A stretch of DNA of 64,000 nucleotides from Methanosphaera stadtmanae (GTDB lineage: Archaea > Methanobacteriota > Methanobacteria > Methanobacteriales > Methanobacteriaceae). The translations under genes and the position numbers were made by a program. The notes under the pieces were generated by a model. The model was not told where the DNA came from and searched no databases. It saw nothing but the letters and a program-made list of their open reading frames with translations. Below, piece after piece: positions 1 to 9,881 of the stretch. The first letter of the stretch is position 1. Every line of letters begins with the position of its first letter. The stretch covers positions 62,001-126,000 of the forward strand of contig SUTQ01000003.1 in NCBI GenBank assembly GCA_015062805.1. The letters are read 5' to 3'.

Positions 1-1
1 A

Positions 2-1864
2 GTGAATGTATTAAATCCTTCATGTCAAATAGAAGACCTAGAAATAGGTAGTGATTATGAAGGAGTCATTACCAGAGTAGAAAAATATGGATTCTTTGTA
101 AGTCTTAGTAAAAGTGTATACGGTTTACTTAGATCAAGAAATCCTAAAGAAAAAGTTGGAGATAAAATAGTTGTTAAAATTTCAGAAATTAAACCTCATA
201 AAGGTAAAATGGACGTTGATTTAACTTATTCTAAAACTAAATATGGTAGTGACTACGAAATTATAAAAGTTAAAAGAAATGTTAAACGAACAAGAATTGC
301 TGACCTTTCTGAAGACAACCTTGGAAGAAATGTTGCAATTCAAGGTGAAATTATTCAAATACAACAAACAAGTGGACCAACAATATTTACCGTTCGTGAT
401 GAAACAGATGTTACCTGGGCTGCAGCATTCAATGAACCTGGAGTAAGAATGTATCCTGATTTAGAAGTTGAAGATGTTGTTGAAATTTTAGGAGAAGTTT
501 CATTACATGGTGGAAAAATTCAGATAGAATCTGAAAATATTGAAAAACTTGAAGATGAAGAAGAAGAAAACTTCAAAAAAATTGTATCTGATGCAATGGA
601 TAAAAAAGCAGAACCTGAAGATACATCTGTTATGGTAGAAAGTGAAATATTGGATTTATTAAGACCAAAACTTGCATTAGCTGCAAAAGCTATTAGAAAA
701 GCTATTCTTGATGGTAGAAGTATCCTTGTACGTCACCATGCTGATGCAGATGGTATTTGTGCAGGAGTTGCAGTAGAACAAGCAGTACTTCCATTACTAA
801 GAGAAGAAAGCAATGATGCTGATGCTGAATGGCACTTCTTTAAACGTTCACCAAGTAAAGCCCCATTCTATGAATTAGAAGATGTTGTAAAAGACTTATC
901 TTATGCATTAGAAGATGCAGAACGCCATGGTCAAAAATTACCATTACTTGTATTATTAGATAATGGTTCTACCGAAGAAGATGTGGCTGCTTTAAGACAT
1001 TCAAAAGTTTACGGAATTGAATCTATTGTTGTAGACCACCATTATCCTGGGGAAGTAGAAAATGGTAGGGCTTTAATAGATGATTATGTAGATATTCACG
1101 TTAATCCTTATCTTGTAGGTGGAGATTCACAACTAACTGCTGGAGCATTAGCAGTTGAACTTGCAGGAATGATAAATCCTGATGTTAGACCTCAAATAAG
1201 ACATTTCCCTGGTATTGCAGCAGTTGGAGATCATGCAGAATGTGATGAAGTAGACCAATATCTTGCAATCGCTGAAGAAGAAGGTTATTCTCGTGACGAT
1301 TTAGATAAAATTGCTACATGTGTTGATTTTGAAGCTTATTTCTTAAGATTCATGAATGGTAGAGGTGTTATGAATACTATTCTTGGTTTAGAAGATAAAG
1401 AACGTCAACAAGAATTACTCGATGTGTTGATGAGTGAATCTGATAAACGTGTAGAAACGCAACTTAAAGCAGCAATGCCTAATGTTGAAACAGTTTACTT
1501 CGATAACGGAATTCAACTCAACAGATTAGATGTTGAAAAATATGCTCATAAATTCACTTATCCGGCACCTGGTAAAACAACTGGATATGTACATGATAAA
1601 TTAGTACAGGAAAAAAGTGAAGATGAACCTATTATGACATTAGCAAATGGGCCTGATTTTGCAGTACTTAGAGCTACAGAAGTAATTAAAAATGAGTTTG
1701 AATTTAATTTAAACAATGTGATTACTAAAATACAAGAAGAAATTCCACAAGCAGGTGCTGATGGTGGAGGACACGAAGTAGCAGGTTCTTTAAAATTCGT
1801 TGAAGGATTACAGGAAGAAGTATTAAACTTATTTATTGAAGAGGTTAAAAATCTTAAAAGATAA
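2..1864 (+). CDS. DHH-family (archaeal RecJ-like) phosphoesterase with S1 and OB-fold domains, probably 5'-partial
   Basis: This is predicted to be a single-strand nuclease or phosphoesterase of the archaeal RecJ-like (COG1107-type) group. Visible domains, in order, are an S1 RNA-binding domain (about residues 14-75), an OB-fold nucleic-acid-binding domain (about 105-190), the DHH core and a DHHA1 domain. The core has the metal motif HHADADG near residue 244, LDNGS near 319 and VDHH near 343. The DHHA1 domain has GADGGGHEVAGS near 585. Family members usually carry an N-terminal DnaJ-type zinc finger, which is missing here, and the open frame begins at the window edge. The GTG at position 2 is therefore probably internal and the true start lies outside. 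A hairpin and T-run follow the gene. Confidence 0.88.
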   Translation: MNVLNPSCQIEDLEIGSDYEGVITRVEKYGFFVSLSKSVYGLLRSRNPKEKVGDKIVVKISEIKPHKGKMDVDLTYSKTKYGSDYEIIKVKRNVKRTRIADLSEDNLGRNVAIQGEIIQIQQTSGPTIFTVRDETDVTWAAAFNEPGVRMYPDLEVEDVVEILGEVSLHGGKIQIESENIEKLEDEEEENFKKIVSDAMDKKAEPEDTSVMVESEILDLLRPKLALAAKAIRKAILDGRSILVRHHADADGICAGVAVEQAVLPLLREESNDADAEWHFFKRSPSKAPFYELEDVVKDLSYALEDAERHGQKLPLLVLLDNGSTEEDVAALRHSKVYGIESIVVDHHYPGEVENGRALIDDYVDIHVNPYLVGGDSQLTAGALAVELAGMINPDVRPQIRHFPGIAAVGDHAECDEVDQYLAIAEEEGYSRDDLDKIATCVDFEAYFLRFMNGRGVMNTILGLEDKERQQELLDVLMSESDKRVETQLKAAMPNVETVYFDNGIQLNRLDVEKYAHKFTYPAPGKTTGYVHDKLVQEKSEDEPIMTLANGPDFAVLRATEVIKNEFEFNLNNVITKIQEEIPQAGADGGGHEVAGSLKFVEGLQEEVLNLFIEEVKNLKR

Positions 1865-1880
1865 ACCACAACCTCATTAA

Positions 1881-1924
1881 ATTTCTCTATTATCTTAGAG
1901 AAATATGAATATCCACCTTTTTTT
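1881..1924 (+). terminator. Hairpin plus T-run after the DHH gene
   Basis: A 9-bp perfect stem (ATTTCTCTA at 1881-1889, pairing with TAGAGAAAT at 1896-1904) with a 6-nt loop is followed by T7 at 1918-1924. It lies 17 nt after the DHH stop codon, before the convergent nth gene. Confidence 0.6.
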
Positions 1925-1975
1925 ATTATTAATTACTATTTTTAAATTATACATTCTAAAAAAAAGAATTGAAAT

Positions 1976-2629
1976 TTATTCAATTTCAGAATTATACAAT
2001 TCACATATATCTGTAAATGGACATTCCATATGCTGAGGATTAATAGGTTTACAAATATTTTGACCAAATTGAACCATTAAATCGTTTATTGGCAACCAAT
2101 AATCTTGTGGAACAATTTCCCTTAAAACTTCTTCAGTTTCTTCAGGTTCTTTAGTATGCACTAATCCCAACCTATTTGAAATTCTGTGAACATGTACATC
2201 AACTGGTATAGCATCTTCTTGAAAACCAAATACTAATACACAATTAGCTGTTTTACGTCCAACTCCGGGCAGTTTAACTAATTCATTAATATCATTGGGT
2301 ACAATTCCATCATATTCTTCAAGCAATATATTAGAAACTTCTTTGATTCTGCCCGCCTTTACATTATAAAAACCTGCTTGTTTAACTAATTTTGCAATTT
2401 CATCAACAGGTGCATCAGCAATTTCTTCCATTGAATGATAAACACTAAAAAGATTTTCTGTAGCTTTATCAGTATTTTCATCCCTTGTCCTTTGAGAAAG
2501 AATCGTCCTAACCAAAACTTGATAAGGAGTTTGATCTTCAAATGTTCTACGTTCAAAAATATCTTCCAGTTCATCTACAATATATTTGATTTCTTCTGTT
2601 GTAAAATTACCTTTCATTCTTTCATCCAT
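1976..2629 (-). CDS. nth: Endonuclease III (DNA glycosylase/AP lyase)
   Basis: This is a base-excision-repair glycosylase that removes oxidised pyrimidines and cleaves abasic sites. At 217 residues it has the family's usual length. The helix-hairpin-helix motif LPGVGRKTA carries the catalytic Lys126, and the catalytic Asp is Asp144 in PVDVHVHR. The C-terminal [4Fe-4S] loop normally reads C-x6-C-x2-C-x5-C. Here it reads Cys193-x6-His200-x2-Cys203-x5-Cys209, so the second ligand position is His. The start is supported by a TTGAGGT Shine-Dalgarno 6 nt upstream. The gene lies 9 nt downstream of aroA and is probably co-transcribed with aroA and valS. Confidence 0.93.
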   Translation of the reverse strand: MDERMKGNFTTEEIKYIVDELEDIFERRTFEDQTPYQVLVRTILSQRTRDENTDKATENLFSVYHSMEEIADAPVDEIAKLVKQAGFYNVKAGRIKEVSNILLEEYDGIVPNDINELVKLPGVGRKTANCVLVFGFQEDAIPVDVHVHRISNRLGLVHTKEPEETEEVLREIVPQDYWLPINDLMVQFGQNICKPINPQHMECPFTDICELYNSEIE

Positions 2630-2638
2630 ACAAATACC

Positions 2639-3916
2639 TCAACCTATAATTGAATTCATCACTTCTAAGAAATTAGGGAATGAAATGTCATAACATGATG
2701 CATCTTTAATGCTAATATTCCCAATTTTTAAACCTAAAATATAAAATGCCATTACCATTCGATGGTCCATATGTGAGTCAACTTTTCCACCAGTAGGAGT
2801 TCCATTAATGATTAATCCGTCTTGAAGTTCTTCCACTTCAACTCCAACATTTTCCAATTCTATTGCACAATTATGGACACGGTCAGTTTCCTTATACCTT
2901 GCATGTTCTACACCCGTAATTTTTGAAGATCCTTCAGCCTGCGCCATTAATACGGCGACTGTTGGTAATAAATCTGGTGCATTAGACAAATCCAAATCAA
3001 ATGCTTTAAGTTTTCCATCACTTTGAATGTGAATATCCATTTCATTTACTTCAACTTTTGCACCCATCTTTTGAATAATGTCTACGATTACTTTATCCCC
3101 TTGCATGGAATTTTTATATAAATTTTTTATTGTAATGTCTGATGGTATCATGCTTGCAACAGCTAAAATATAAGATGCTGATGAATAGTCACCTTCAATT
3201 GTATAATCTGCACATTCATATTTTTGTGGTTCAATATAATAGGAGGAATATTCCGGTTGATTAGTAGTATCATATTCAAAATCAATACCAAACTTACTGA
3301 TTACAGACAAGGTCATATTTACATATGGTTTAGATACAAAAGTTCCACGTACATTTAGTGTTACTGGATTTTTTGAGTATGGTGCTGCCATGATTATTGA
3401 AGATATAAATTGACTACTTACACTACCATTAATATCTGTTTCTCCACCATCAAATCCACCTTTTACAATTATTGGTGGAGTACCATTGCTTTGTGAAGAG
3501 TTTATTTGGACTCCCAAATTTTCCAAAGCATCTATCAAATCCTGCATAGGACGTTTTCTTAAAGATTCATCGCCTGTGAATATAGTATAATTGGCTCTTG
3601 GTGCAATAGCTGCTACACTACTGAGTATTCTAACACTTGTTCCTGAATTTTTTACATCAATAATATTTTCAGGAGTTCTTATATATCCAGCAGTTCCCTG
3701 AACAATACATTTATCGGGATATCTTTGAAACAATGCACCTAACTGTTCACATGCTTCAAGTGTAGCCAGAGTATCTTCAGAATATAACGGATCTCTTAAA
3801 ATGGATTCACCTTCAGCTAATGCTGCCGCAATAAATGCCCTGTGTGAATAACTTTTGGATGCTGGAGCTTTAATAGTACCTGAAATTTTATCAACTTTTT
3901 CAACGTTTAAATCCAT
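2639..3916 (-). CDS. aroA: 3-phosphoshikimate 1-carboxyvinyltransferase (EPSP synthase)
   Basis: This is the sixth step of the shikimate pathway: it joins PEP to shikimate 3-phosphate to give EPSP, in the cytoplasm. The 425-residue length matches single-function AroA. Recognisable motifs are the N-terminal KSYSHRAFIAAALAEGES, the NSGTSVRIL loop near residue 89, RKRPMQDLIDAL, and the C-terminal YKETDRVHN and HMDHRMVMAF segments that hold active-site residues. AAGGAGA lies 8 nt before the ATG. The gene sits between valS and nth on the same strand with short gaps, which suggests one transcript. Confidence 0.96.
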   Translation of the reverse strand: MDLNVEKVDKISGTIKAPASKSYSHRAFIAAALAEGESILRDPLYSEDTLATLEACEQLGALFQRYPDKCIVQGTAGYIRTPENIIDVKNSGTSVRILSSVAAIAPRANYTIFTGDESLRKRPMQDLIDALENLGVQINSSQSNGTPPIIVKGGFDGGETDINGSVSSQFISSIIMAAPYSKNPVTLNVRGTFVSKPYVNMTLSVISKFGIDFEYDTTNQPEYSSYYIEPQKYECADYTIEGDYSSASYILAVASMIPSDITIKNLYKNSMQGDKVIVDIIQKMGAKVEVNEMDIHIQSDGKLKAFDLDLSNAPDLLPTVAVLMAQAEGSSKITGVEHARYKETDRVHNCAIELENVGVEVEELQDGLIINGTPTGGKVDSHMDHRMVMAFYILGLKIGNISIKDASCYDISFPNFLEVMNSIIG

Positions 3917-3964
3917 AAAAAAGTCTCCTTTAAAAAAATAAAATAAAATGAGTAGTAAAGAAGT

Positions 3965-6601
3965 TTATTGTTGAACTTCTAATAATATATTATAGTTTTC
4001 TGTTTTAATAATATCTACAATTTCACCAGTTTTACTTACAAGGTCTGATTCAGTAGTTATGTGGTCTTTTGTAAATGAAACATCATCAACTTTAACTTCA
4101 CCAGTGGAATTCAATTCTTCCATTATTACTTCAGGGTCAGTATTTGCTATAAAATCAATAATCTTTTTAGCATTTTGTTTGAACTCAGGACCGATTTTAC
4201 TCATAACTGGTTCTATCAAATTAACCTTTTCATGTAAGTCTGGTTTTCCATTTTGAACTGTAATATTATCAACCTTGTTGGTGTTTTTAATATCGTCAAT
4301 TGTTAAGTTTATTTTTTCAACATCTTCGGTGTATATGTTTACAGTGCTTAATAATTGATTTAATGGAATTCCATGTGATGATTTATATCTTCTTAGTTCA
4401 TCTATAATATCAACAGCATAACTTCCAATTAATTCTATGTCATCACTAATTAAATCTTCTTCTACTTGTGGCCATCCACCATTATGTAAATCGAAAGAAC
4501 TGTTTCCTAAATATCCGCTTACTTGATCTGCAAAGAATGGTGTAATTGGTGCCATTAACGAAAGTACTGTTTCAATTACTTTTTTAAGTGTATATTTAGC
4601 ATCTTGTGTGGATGTTGTGTCTTCGTATAATCTGTATTTTACTGCTTCAATGTATTCATCACAGAAATCATGCCATACAAAGTCATATATTGCTTGTTCA
4701 GCATTAGCAAAGTTATATTCTTCAAATGCTTCAGTAACAACTTTATTTAATCTGTTAAGTTTGGATAATATCCATTGATCGATGATATTGTTTTCACTTA
4801 ATGTTTCTGGTACGTTCTCATCCAAGTGCATACTGATAAATCTGAATGCATTCCAGAATTTTCTTAAGAATTTGTATGCGTGTTTAATATCTTTCCATCC
4901 AAATGGTACATCTGAACCAGGAACACTGTTAGCACTCCAGAGCCTTAATGCATCTGCTCCATATTCTGTTATGACTTCTTCTGGTGCAATTACATTTCCT
5001 AATGATTTACTCATTTTGTGTCCATCTTCACCAAATACCATACCGTTTATAACCAATTCATCAAATGGTTTTTCACCAGTTAATGCATAACATCGCATAA
5101 TTGTATAAAATGCCCAAGTTCTGATAATGTCATGTCCTTGTGGTCTTAATGTTGACGGATAAACTTTTTCCCATCCGGGATTTGGCCAATCTGCAACAGT
5201 TAATGGAGTTATTGAACTATCCATCCATGTATCAAGAACATCTTCTTCTGCTGTGAATGAGTTACATCCACAATGGCATGCATGGTCTGGTTTATCTATT
5301 GTTGGGTCGACTGGAAGTTGTTCTTCACTAGGTAATACTACTTCATGACATTCATCACAATACCATACTGGAATAGGAGTTGCAAATATTCTTTGTCTAG
5401 AAATACACCAGTCCCAGTCCATGCTTGTTGCCCAATTTTCTAATCTTTGGTACATGTGTCCCGGAATCCATCTCATACTTTTTGCTTGTTCTACAATATC
5501 TTCCTGAACTTTATTTACTGCTACAAACCATTGTTTTTTAGTCATGATTTCTATTGGTGTTTTACATCTCCAACATAGACCAACATTTTGATCTACATCC
5601 TCTTGTTTTATGAGGAAACCTTCATTTGTAAGATCTTCAATAATGGCTTTTCTACATTCTTTTATAGCCATTCCCTCATATTTACCAGCCACTTCAAGCA
5701 TTAACCCATTTTCACTTATTGCATCAATAACATCTAAATCATAACGAGTTACCCATTCAACATCTGTTTTATCCCCAAATGTACATATCATAACTACTCC
5801 AGTACCATATTCTGGATCAACAGATTCGTCAGTAATTATAGTTACTTCCCTGTTATAAATAGGCAACGTCACTGTTTTTCCGTGTAACTGTAAGTATCTT
5901 TCATCATCAGGATGTACTACTACTGCCACACAAGCACATAATAATTCTGGTCTCGTAGTTGCTATAGTTGCATTTCCTGAACCATCAGATGCTGGAAAAT
6001 TTACATAATTTAGTTTGGTTGAATTGTCTTTGTATTCCACTTCTGCGAATGCAATTGCGGTTTCACAACGAGGACACCAATTTATAGGATGAATATCCCT
6101 ATAAATCATATCTTCATCATATAACTTAAGGAAAGATAATTGTGTTCTTTTCTTATTTTCTGGAAGCATTGTAATGTATTCATGATCCCAATCTTGGGAG
6201 TATCCCATACTCCTCATTTGTTTTCTCATTTTCTCAATGTTTTCATGAGTTAAATCAATACAATACTCCCTGAATGTTTCTCTAGGAACATCGTTTTTCT
6301 TGATTTCATGAATTTCTTCAACTTTAACTTCCGTTGGAAGACCATGACAATCCCATCCTTGTGGGAAAAGAACATCAAAGTTATTCATTCTTTTGTATCT
6401 TGCAATAATATCCATATAAACCCAATTTAAAACGTGACCCATATGGAGTTTACCTGTTGGATATGGAGGGGGTGTATCAATAATATATGTAGGTCTTGTC
6501 CCATCACCAATAAATCTGTATGTGTTATCCCTTTGCCACAAACTTTCTAATTCTTCTTCTTTTGTATGATCATAATCTTTTGGAATTTCATTACTACTCA
6601 T
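3965..6601 (-). CDS. valS: Valyl-tRNA synthetase
   Basis: This class I aminoacyl-tRNA synthetase charges tRNA-Val. At 878 residues it is typical of the archaeal/bacterial ValS family. The HIGH signature appears as HMGH in [12 protein letters not shown] near residue 54, and the KMSKS signature as [10 protein letters not shown] near residue 535. The editing (CP1) domain carries ATTRPELL and a GTGVVM-type stretch. Zinc-binding CxxC pairs are visible (CPRC near 177, CWRC, CDEC). TAGGAGAT stands 9 nt before the ATG. About 165 nt of A+T-rich sequence separates it from the end of the glycosyltransferase island, so this is the border between housekeeping genes and the island. Confidence 0.97.
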   Translation of the reverse strand: MSSNEIPKDYDHTKEEELESLWQRDNTYRFIGDGTRPTYIIDTPPPYPTGKLHMGHVLNWVYMDIIARYKRMNNFDVLFPQGWDCHGLPTEVKVEEIHEIKKNDVPRETFREYCIDLTHENIEKMRKQMRSMGYSQDWDHEYITMLPENKKRTQLSFLKLYDEDMIYRDIHPINWCPRCETAIAFAEVEYKDNSTKLNYVNFPASDGSGNATIATTRPELLCACVAVVVHPDDERYLQLHGKTVTLPIYNREVTIITDESVDPEYGTGVVMICTFGDKTDVEWVTRYDLDVIDAISENGLMLEVAGKYEGMAIKECRKAIIEDLTNEGFLIKQEDVDQNVGLCWRCKTPIEIMTKKQWFVAVNKVQEDIVEQAKSMRWIPGHMYQRLENWATSMDWDWCISRQRIFATPIPVWYCDECHEVVLPSEEQLPVDPTIDKPDHACHCGCNSFTAEEDVLDTWMDSSITPLTVADWPNPGWEKVYPSTLRPQGHDIIRTWAFYTIMRCYALTGEKPFDELVINGMVFGEDGHKMSKSLGNVIAPEEVITEYGADALRLWSANSVPGSDVPFGWKDIKHAYKFLRKFWNAFRFISMHLDENVPETLSENNIIDQWILSKLNRLNKVVTEAFEEYNFANAEQAIYDFVWHDFCDEYIEAVKYRLYEDTTSTQDAKYTLKKVIETVLSLMAPITPFFADQVSGYLGNSSFDLHNGGWPQVEEDLISDDIELIGSYAVDIIDELRRYKSSHGIPLNQLLSTVNIYTEDVEKINLTIDDIKNTNKVDNITVQNGKPDLHEKVNLIEPVMSKIGPEFKQNAKKIIDFIANTDPEVIMEELNSTGEVKVDDVSFTKDHITTESDLVSKTGEIVDIIKTENYNILLEVQQ

Positions 6602-6737
6602 TTAAAAAATATCTCCTAAATTGTAGATTATAATTACATTAATTAAGAATCATCCATTAACTAACTTTATTTATTCTTAGATAATTCTACATTATAATAT
6701 AATATATGTAAAAAATAGAATATAATTTTAATGAATT

Positions 6738-6751
6738 AAAAATAAAAAAAA
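6738..6751 (-). terminator. T-rich terminator after the first GT block
   Basis: On the minus strand an oligo-T stretch (T8-A-T5) lies 17-30 nt after the stop of the 6768-7751 glycosyltransferase. Archaeal RNA polymerase terminates at such U-tracts. No clear hairpin is present. Confidence 0.4.
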
Positions 6752-6767
6752 GAGTGAGTAAAGAAAC

Positions 6768-7751
6768 CTAATTATTGAACTGATATAATATTAAGGGTGA
6801 GATAAATTTATAATAAATTTGTCTTTCTTTAGTAGATAACCTTTTGACATATGATTTGTCAACTCTTTGTAAAACATTATTTAACATGTGGACGGTCTTA
6901 TAATCTAAATTATCTTGAGAATTATTATTATTTTCAATAATTATCTCAATATATCTCCATAAACGCTTATACAACATTTCTTTTACTTCTATTTTTTCAC
7001 AGTTTAAATCATCCAAAATGTTAAACATATCATTTATCCTTTTAACCGGAATACTCAAATCTTTTAAATTATTAGTTGAAGAATTTTCATTATTTTCTCT
7101 ATAATAATAGTAAGGAATATTTTTATATACTATGGTCTTTGCTTTAAGGGCTGTTTCATAGAAAAACGGATTATCAACCCATCCTCCACCTTCTTCTTCA
7201 ATGAATTTTATATTATTATTTATTAAAAAGCTTCTTTTATAAATAGCTGCCCAAATGGATGGATGACCTTCCAGAAATAGAGGAATATTCTCTGCAATAA
7301 AAACCGTTCCAGGATAACTTAAATTTCTTTTAGATTTATCCATCACAATCTTTTGTTCACCATTTTCCTCATAAAGATGATAAAATGTAGATTTAACAAT
7401 ATCAATATAACCAAATTCTGACAAATCATATAAACTTTTTAACATATCCTCTTTGATAAAATCATCAGTTTCAATGATTGATATGTATTCGCCTTTAGCA
7501 TTGTGTATTCCCTGATTGACTTGTGCACCATAACTTCTTTTACTTGAAAGAAAAACGTGAACTCTTTCATCCTTATGAGCAAATTCTTTTAGTATTTCTA
7601 ATGTACCATCATCACTACCTGCATCAATACATAATATTTCAATATCTTTAAGTGATTGATTAAGAACACTATCAACACATTGCTTAATATAGTCTTTAAC
7701 GTTTAATGATGGAAGTATTACTGAAACTTTTGGACGTTTTTCTTCTGCCAC
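6768..7751 (-). CDS. GT2 family glycosyltransferase
   Basis: This is predicted to transfer a sugar from a nucleotide donor to a growing surface glycan. The N-terminal GT-A fold shows VSVILPSLN, LCIDAGSDDGT and the metal-binding ETDDF (a DxD variant). An open frame extends to 7808, but a GTG at 7751 is the better start. It lies 1 nt after the upstream gene's TAG and is preceded at 7 nt by CCGGGGGGT, a strong Shine-Dalgarno; the longer version would overlap the upstream gene by 56 nt. It is the last of four minus-strand GT genes with 1-10 nt spacing. The C-terminal third is Asn/Tyr-rich and unassigned. Donor and acceptor cannot be told from sequence. Confidence 0.85.
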   Translation of the reverse strand: MAEEKRPKVSVILPSLNVKDYIKQCVDSVLNQSLKDIEILCIDAGSDDGTLEILKEFAHKDERVHVFLSSKRSYGAQVNQGIHNAKGEYISIIETDDFIKEDMLKSLYDLSEFGYIDIVKSTFYHLYEENGEQKIVMDKSKRNLSYPGTVFIAENIPLFLEGHPSIWAAIYKRSFLINNNIKFIEEEGGGWVDNPFFYETALKAKTIVYKNIPYYYYRENNENSSTNNLKDLSIPVKRINDMFNILDDLNCEKIEVKEMLYKRLWRYIEIIIENNNNSQDNLDYKTVHMLNNVLQRVDKSYVKRLSTKERQIYYKFISPLILYQFNN

Positions 7752-7752
7752 A

Positions 7753-8775
7753 CTAATGACCCCCCGGATTTTTAATAATTGAACCATATGTTTCTCGAAG
7801 TAGTTCAAAATCAGTAGGATTTTCTGTACTTAATACTTGGATAAAAAGCTTCTTATTATTGTCATCAACATTTTCCATAAAATCATTGAATAAATCTTCA
7901 TCTTCGAGAATTGTCATATATGCTTTCTTCATCTCTTGGAAAAAGATATTTTTATATTCATCTTTAATTTTAGTATAACGATTATAGATAGATAATACCA
8001 TATTATTATATAAATGATTTTTATGATAATCAAAATAATCATATTTTTTAAATGTATCCCATATTAATTTATTAATCTTTATTGAATCAAGAAACCTTAA
8101 ATCACCATTATTTGTTGAAGAAGTTGAATAGAATCTGCGAATGAATAAAAATTCATTTAAAAATACTATTCTTTTTGCATTGAACAACACTTCCCAAAAA
8201 AAGATATTATCATCAAAAATCAAACCTTCCGGAAAAATTATATTATTTTCTGATATGAATCTTCGATTATATAATTTACTCCACGGAGTTACTGACATCA
8301 TGAATATTAAATCCTTAACTTCCTCATAGGAAAATACATTATCATGTACTTGGTTGTATACTTCTTTCATAGTGTATGATTTTGTCTCATAATACTTTTC
8401 TTCTGCATTATTGTAATTAATTGCTTTAAATATTACAAAATCAACATCATTTTCCCTTGCTTTGTTATATGTAAGTTCCAATGCATTGAATTCTATAATG
8501 TCATCTGAATCCATCAAAAATAAATATTCTCCTGTAGCATATGTCATTCCTATATTAGTTGCAACAGCATGCCCCGCATTTTCTTGATTTATAACAATCA
8601 TCCGTTTATCTTCTTTTGCATATTTTTCTAATATACTCAATGATTTATCAGTAGACCCATCATTCACACATATTACTTCAATATCCGTTAAAGTTTGGTT
8701 TAGAACAGATTTTAAACAATCTTCCAAGTACGCTTCAACATTATAAATAGGGATTACAACAGAAACTTTTACCAT
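7753..8775 (-). CDS. GT2 family glycosyltransferase (paralogue group B)
   Basis: Canonical GT2 motifs are present: VSVVIPIYNVE at the N-terminus, VNDGSTDKS, and the metal-binding LMDSDD near residue 88. The middle carries a signature shared with the products at 22142-23536 and 29265-30443: TPWSKLY, then FPEGLIFDDN, then RRFYSTSST. These three are close paralogues, called group B here. This copy lacks the longer C-terminal extension of the 22142 copy. A GTGAT Shine-Dalgarno precedes the ATG. It is third in the minus-strand block 11111-6768 and lies 7 nt after the 8783-9871 gene. The activity call rests on the family; the substrate is unknown. Confidence 0.88.
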   Translation of the reverse strand: MVKVSVVIPIYNVEAYLEDCLKSVLNQTLTDIEVICVNDGSTDKSLSILEKYAKEDKRMIVINQENAGHAVATNIGMTYATGEYLFLMDSDDIIEFNALELTYNKARENDVDFVIFKAINYNNAEEKYYETKSYTMKEVYNQVHDNVFSYEEVKDLIFMMSVTPWSKLYNRRFISENNIIFPEGLIFDDNIFFWEVLFNAKRIVFLNEFLFIRRFYSTSSTNNGDLRFLDSIKINKLIWDTFKKYDYFDYHKNHLYNNMVLSIYNRYTKIKDEYKNIFFQEMKKAYMTILEDEDLFNDFMENVDDNNKKLFIQVLSTENPTDFELLRETYGSIIKNPGGH

Positions 8776-8782
8776 ACTATCA

Positions 8783-9871
8783 CTATCTTAACCTAAATAT
8801 TTTTGTTAATTTCCAACTATTTGAAGATACGAGACTTTTATTAAAATCTTTAATTTTAGATCTTTCAGAACCGAGTATTTTTTCATAGCGTTCCATGAAA
8901 TATATCTTTTTTTTATCTTCATAGATTTTTTTAAGTAAATCATATTCTTCCACTGTCTCAGAGATTATCACTTGTTCAAACATTTTTCGATTGTCGTTAG
9001 TTAATGTCATGACAAATTTGTTCGCATTTTCACTATTAATAATTCCCAATAAATCTTCTCTCAATAGTGTAAAAGCTTGTTTTTTAATATCCGAACTTAA
9101 TTGTTCGAAAACAGAACATAATTTAGAAATTTTATGATTATTAACTTCATTTACTAGAATATTTCTTTGAGTAAATAAATCCACAATATTATTCTGCCTA
9201 TCTAAAAAATCTTCATATGCCTTTAAATCTTTATAATAACTTGATTCATATGCAGTTTCATAAAATTGTTTGTTTATATAAAAAATTTTTTTAGCATTCA
9301 ATAAACTGTTATAAAAAAACTCATCAAAGCCGTTGATAACGTTCGAATTAAAAGTTATTTTGTTATCTATCAAGAATGATTTTTTAAACACAATATTAGA
9401 CAAGGTATCGTAAATATTAAATGTTATTTCCCTGATTTTTTTATAATTAAATGTAGAATTCCAGGTTATCCTAGATAAATATGTCATGTTGTTTTTTATT
9501 TGGTCGTTTGAAGTTGATGATTGATACATTAATAAATCAACATTTTTCTCAACAATTTTTTTATAAATATATTCCAATGATGTTGGATAGAAAAAAACCA
9601 AAGAATCAAGTATTATGATATAATCCCCTTTAGATTTTGCTATTTCATCATTTAAAAAATTCATTAAATTATTATTGGAACACTGTTTGAAAAATATCCT
9701 ACTATCCTTAGTTGATATGTCCTTTAATAATTTGTGAGAATTATCTGTACCTTTTTGATTAATACAAATTAATTCAAAATCAGAAAATGATTGATTAATA
9801 ATACTATCAATTGATTGATTCAAATAAATTTCATCGTTGTTTACAAGCATAAATAATGTTAATTTTACCAT
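8783..9871 (-). CDS. Degenerate GT2-like protein, probably catalytically altered
   Basis: It keeps the length (362 residues) and outline of the neighbouring GT2 enzymes, but key residues are changed. The nucleotide-binding DGSTDNS reads QKGTDNS, and the DxD metal site (normally DSDD) reads ILDSLVFF, without the terminal acidic pair. The C-terminus ends in SSNSWKLTKIFRLR, a tail motif shared with three other GT2 proteins of this island. A GGTGG Shine-Dalgarno supports the ATG. It sits between two intact GT2 genes with 7-10 nt spacing and the frame is open throughout, so it is kept as a protein. It may be a structural partner of an active GT or an enzyme with altered metal use. The alternative is an early pseudogene stage. 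Confidence 0.7.
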   Translation of the reverse strand: MVKLTLFMLVNNDEIYLNQSIDSIINQSFSDFELICINQKGTDNSHKLLKDISTKDSRIFFKQCSNNNLMNFLNDEIAKSKGDYIIILDSLVFFYPTSLEYIYKKIVEKNVDLLMYQSSTSNDQIKNNMTYLSRITWNSTFNYKKIREITFNIYDTLSNIVFKKSFLIDNKITFNSNVINGFDEFFYNSLLNAKKIFYINKQFYETAYESSYYKDLKAYEDFLDRQNNIVDLFTQRNILVNEVNNHKISKLCSVFEQLSSDIKKQAFTLLREDLLGIINSENANKFVMTLTNDNRKMFEQVIISETVEEYDLLKKIYEDKKKIYFMERYEKILGSERSKIKDFNKSLVSSNSWKLTKIFRLR

Positions 9872-9881
9872 AATTCCACCA

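Noticed and set aside
2435-2653. A 72-codon plus-strand frame antisense to nth
   Set aside because: Shadow of the nth gene, with no initiation signal.
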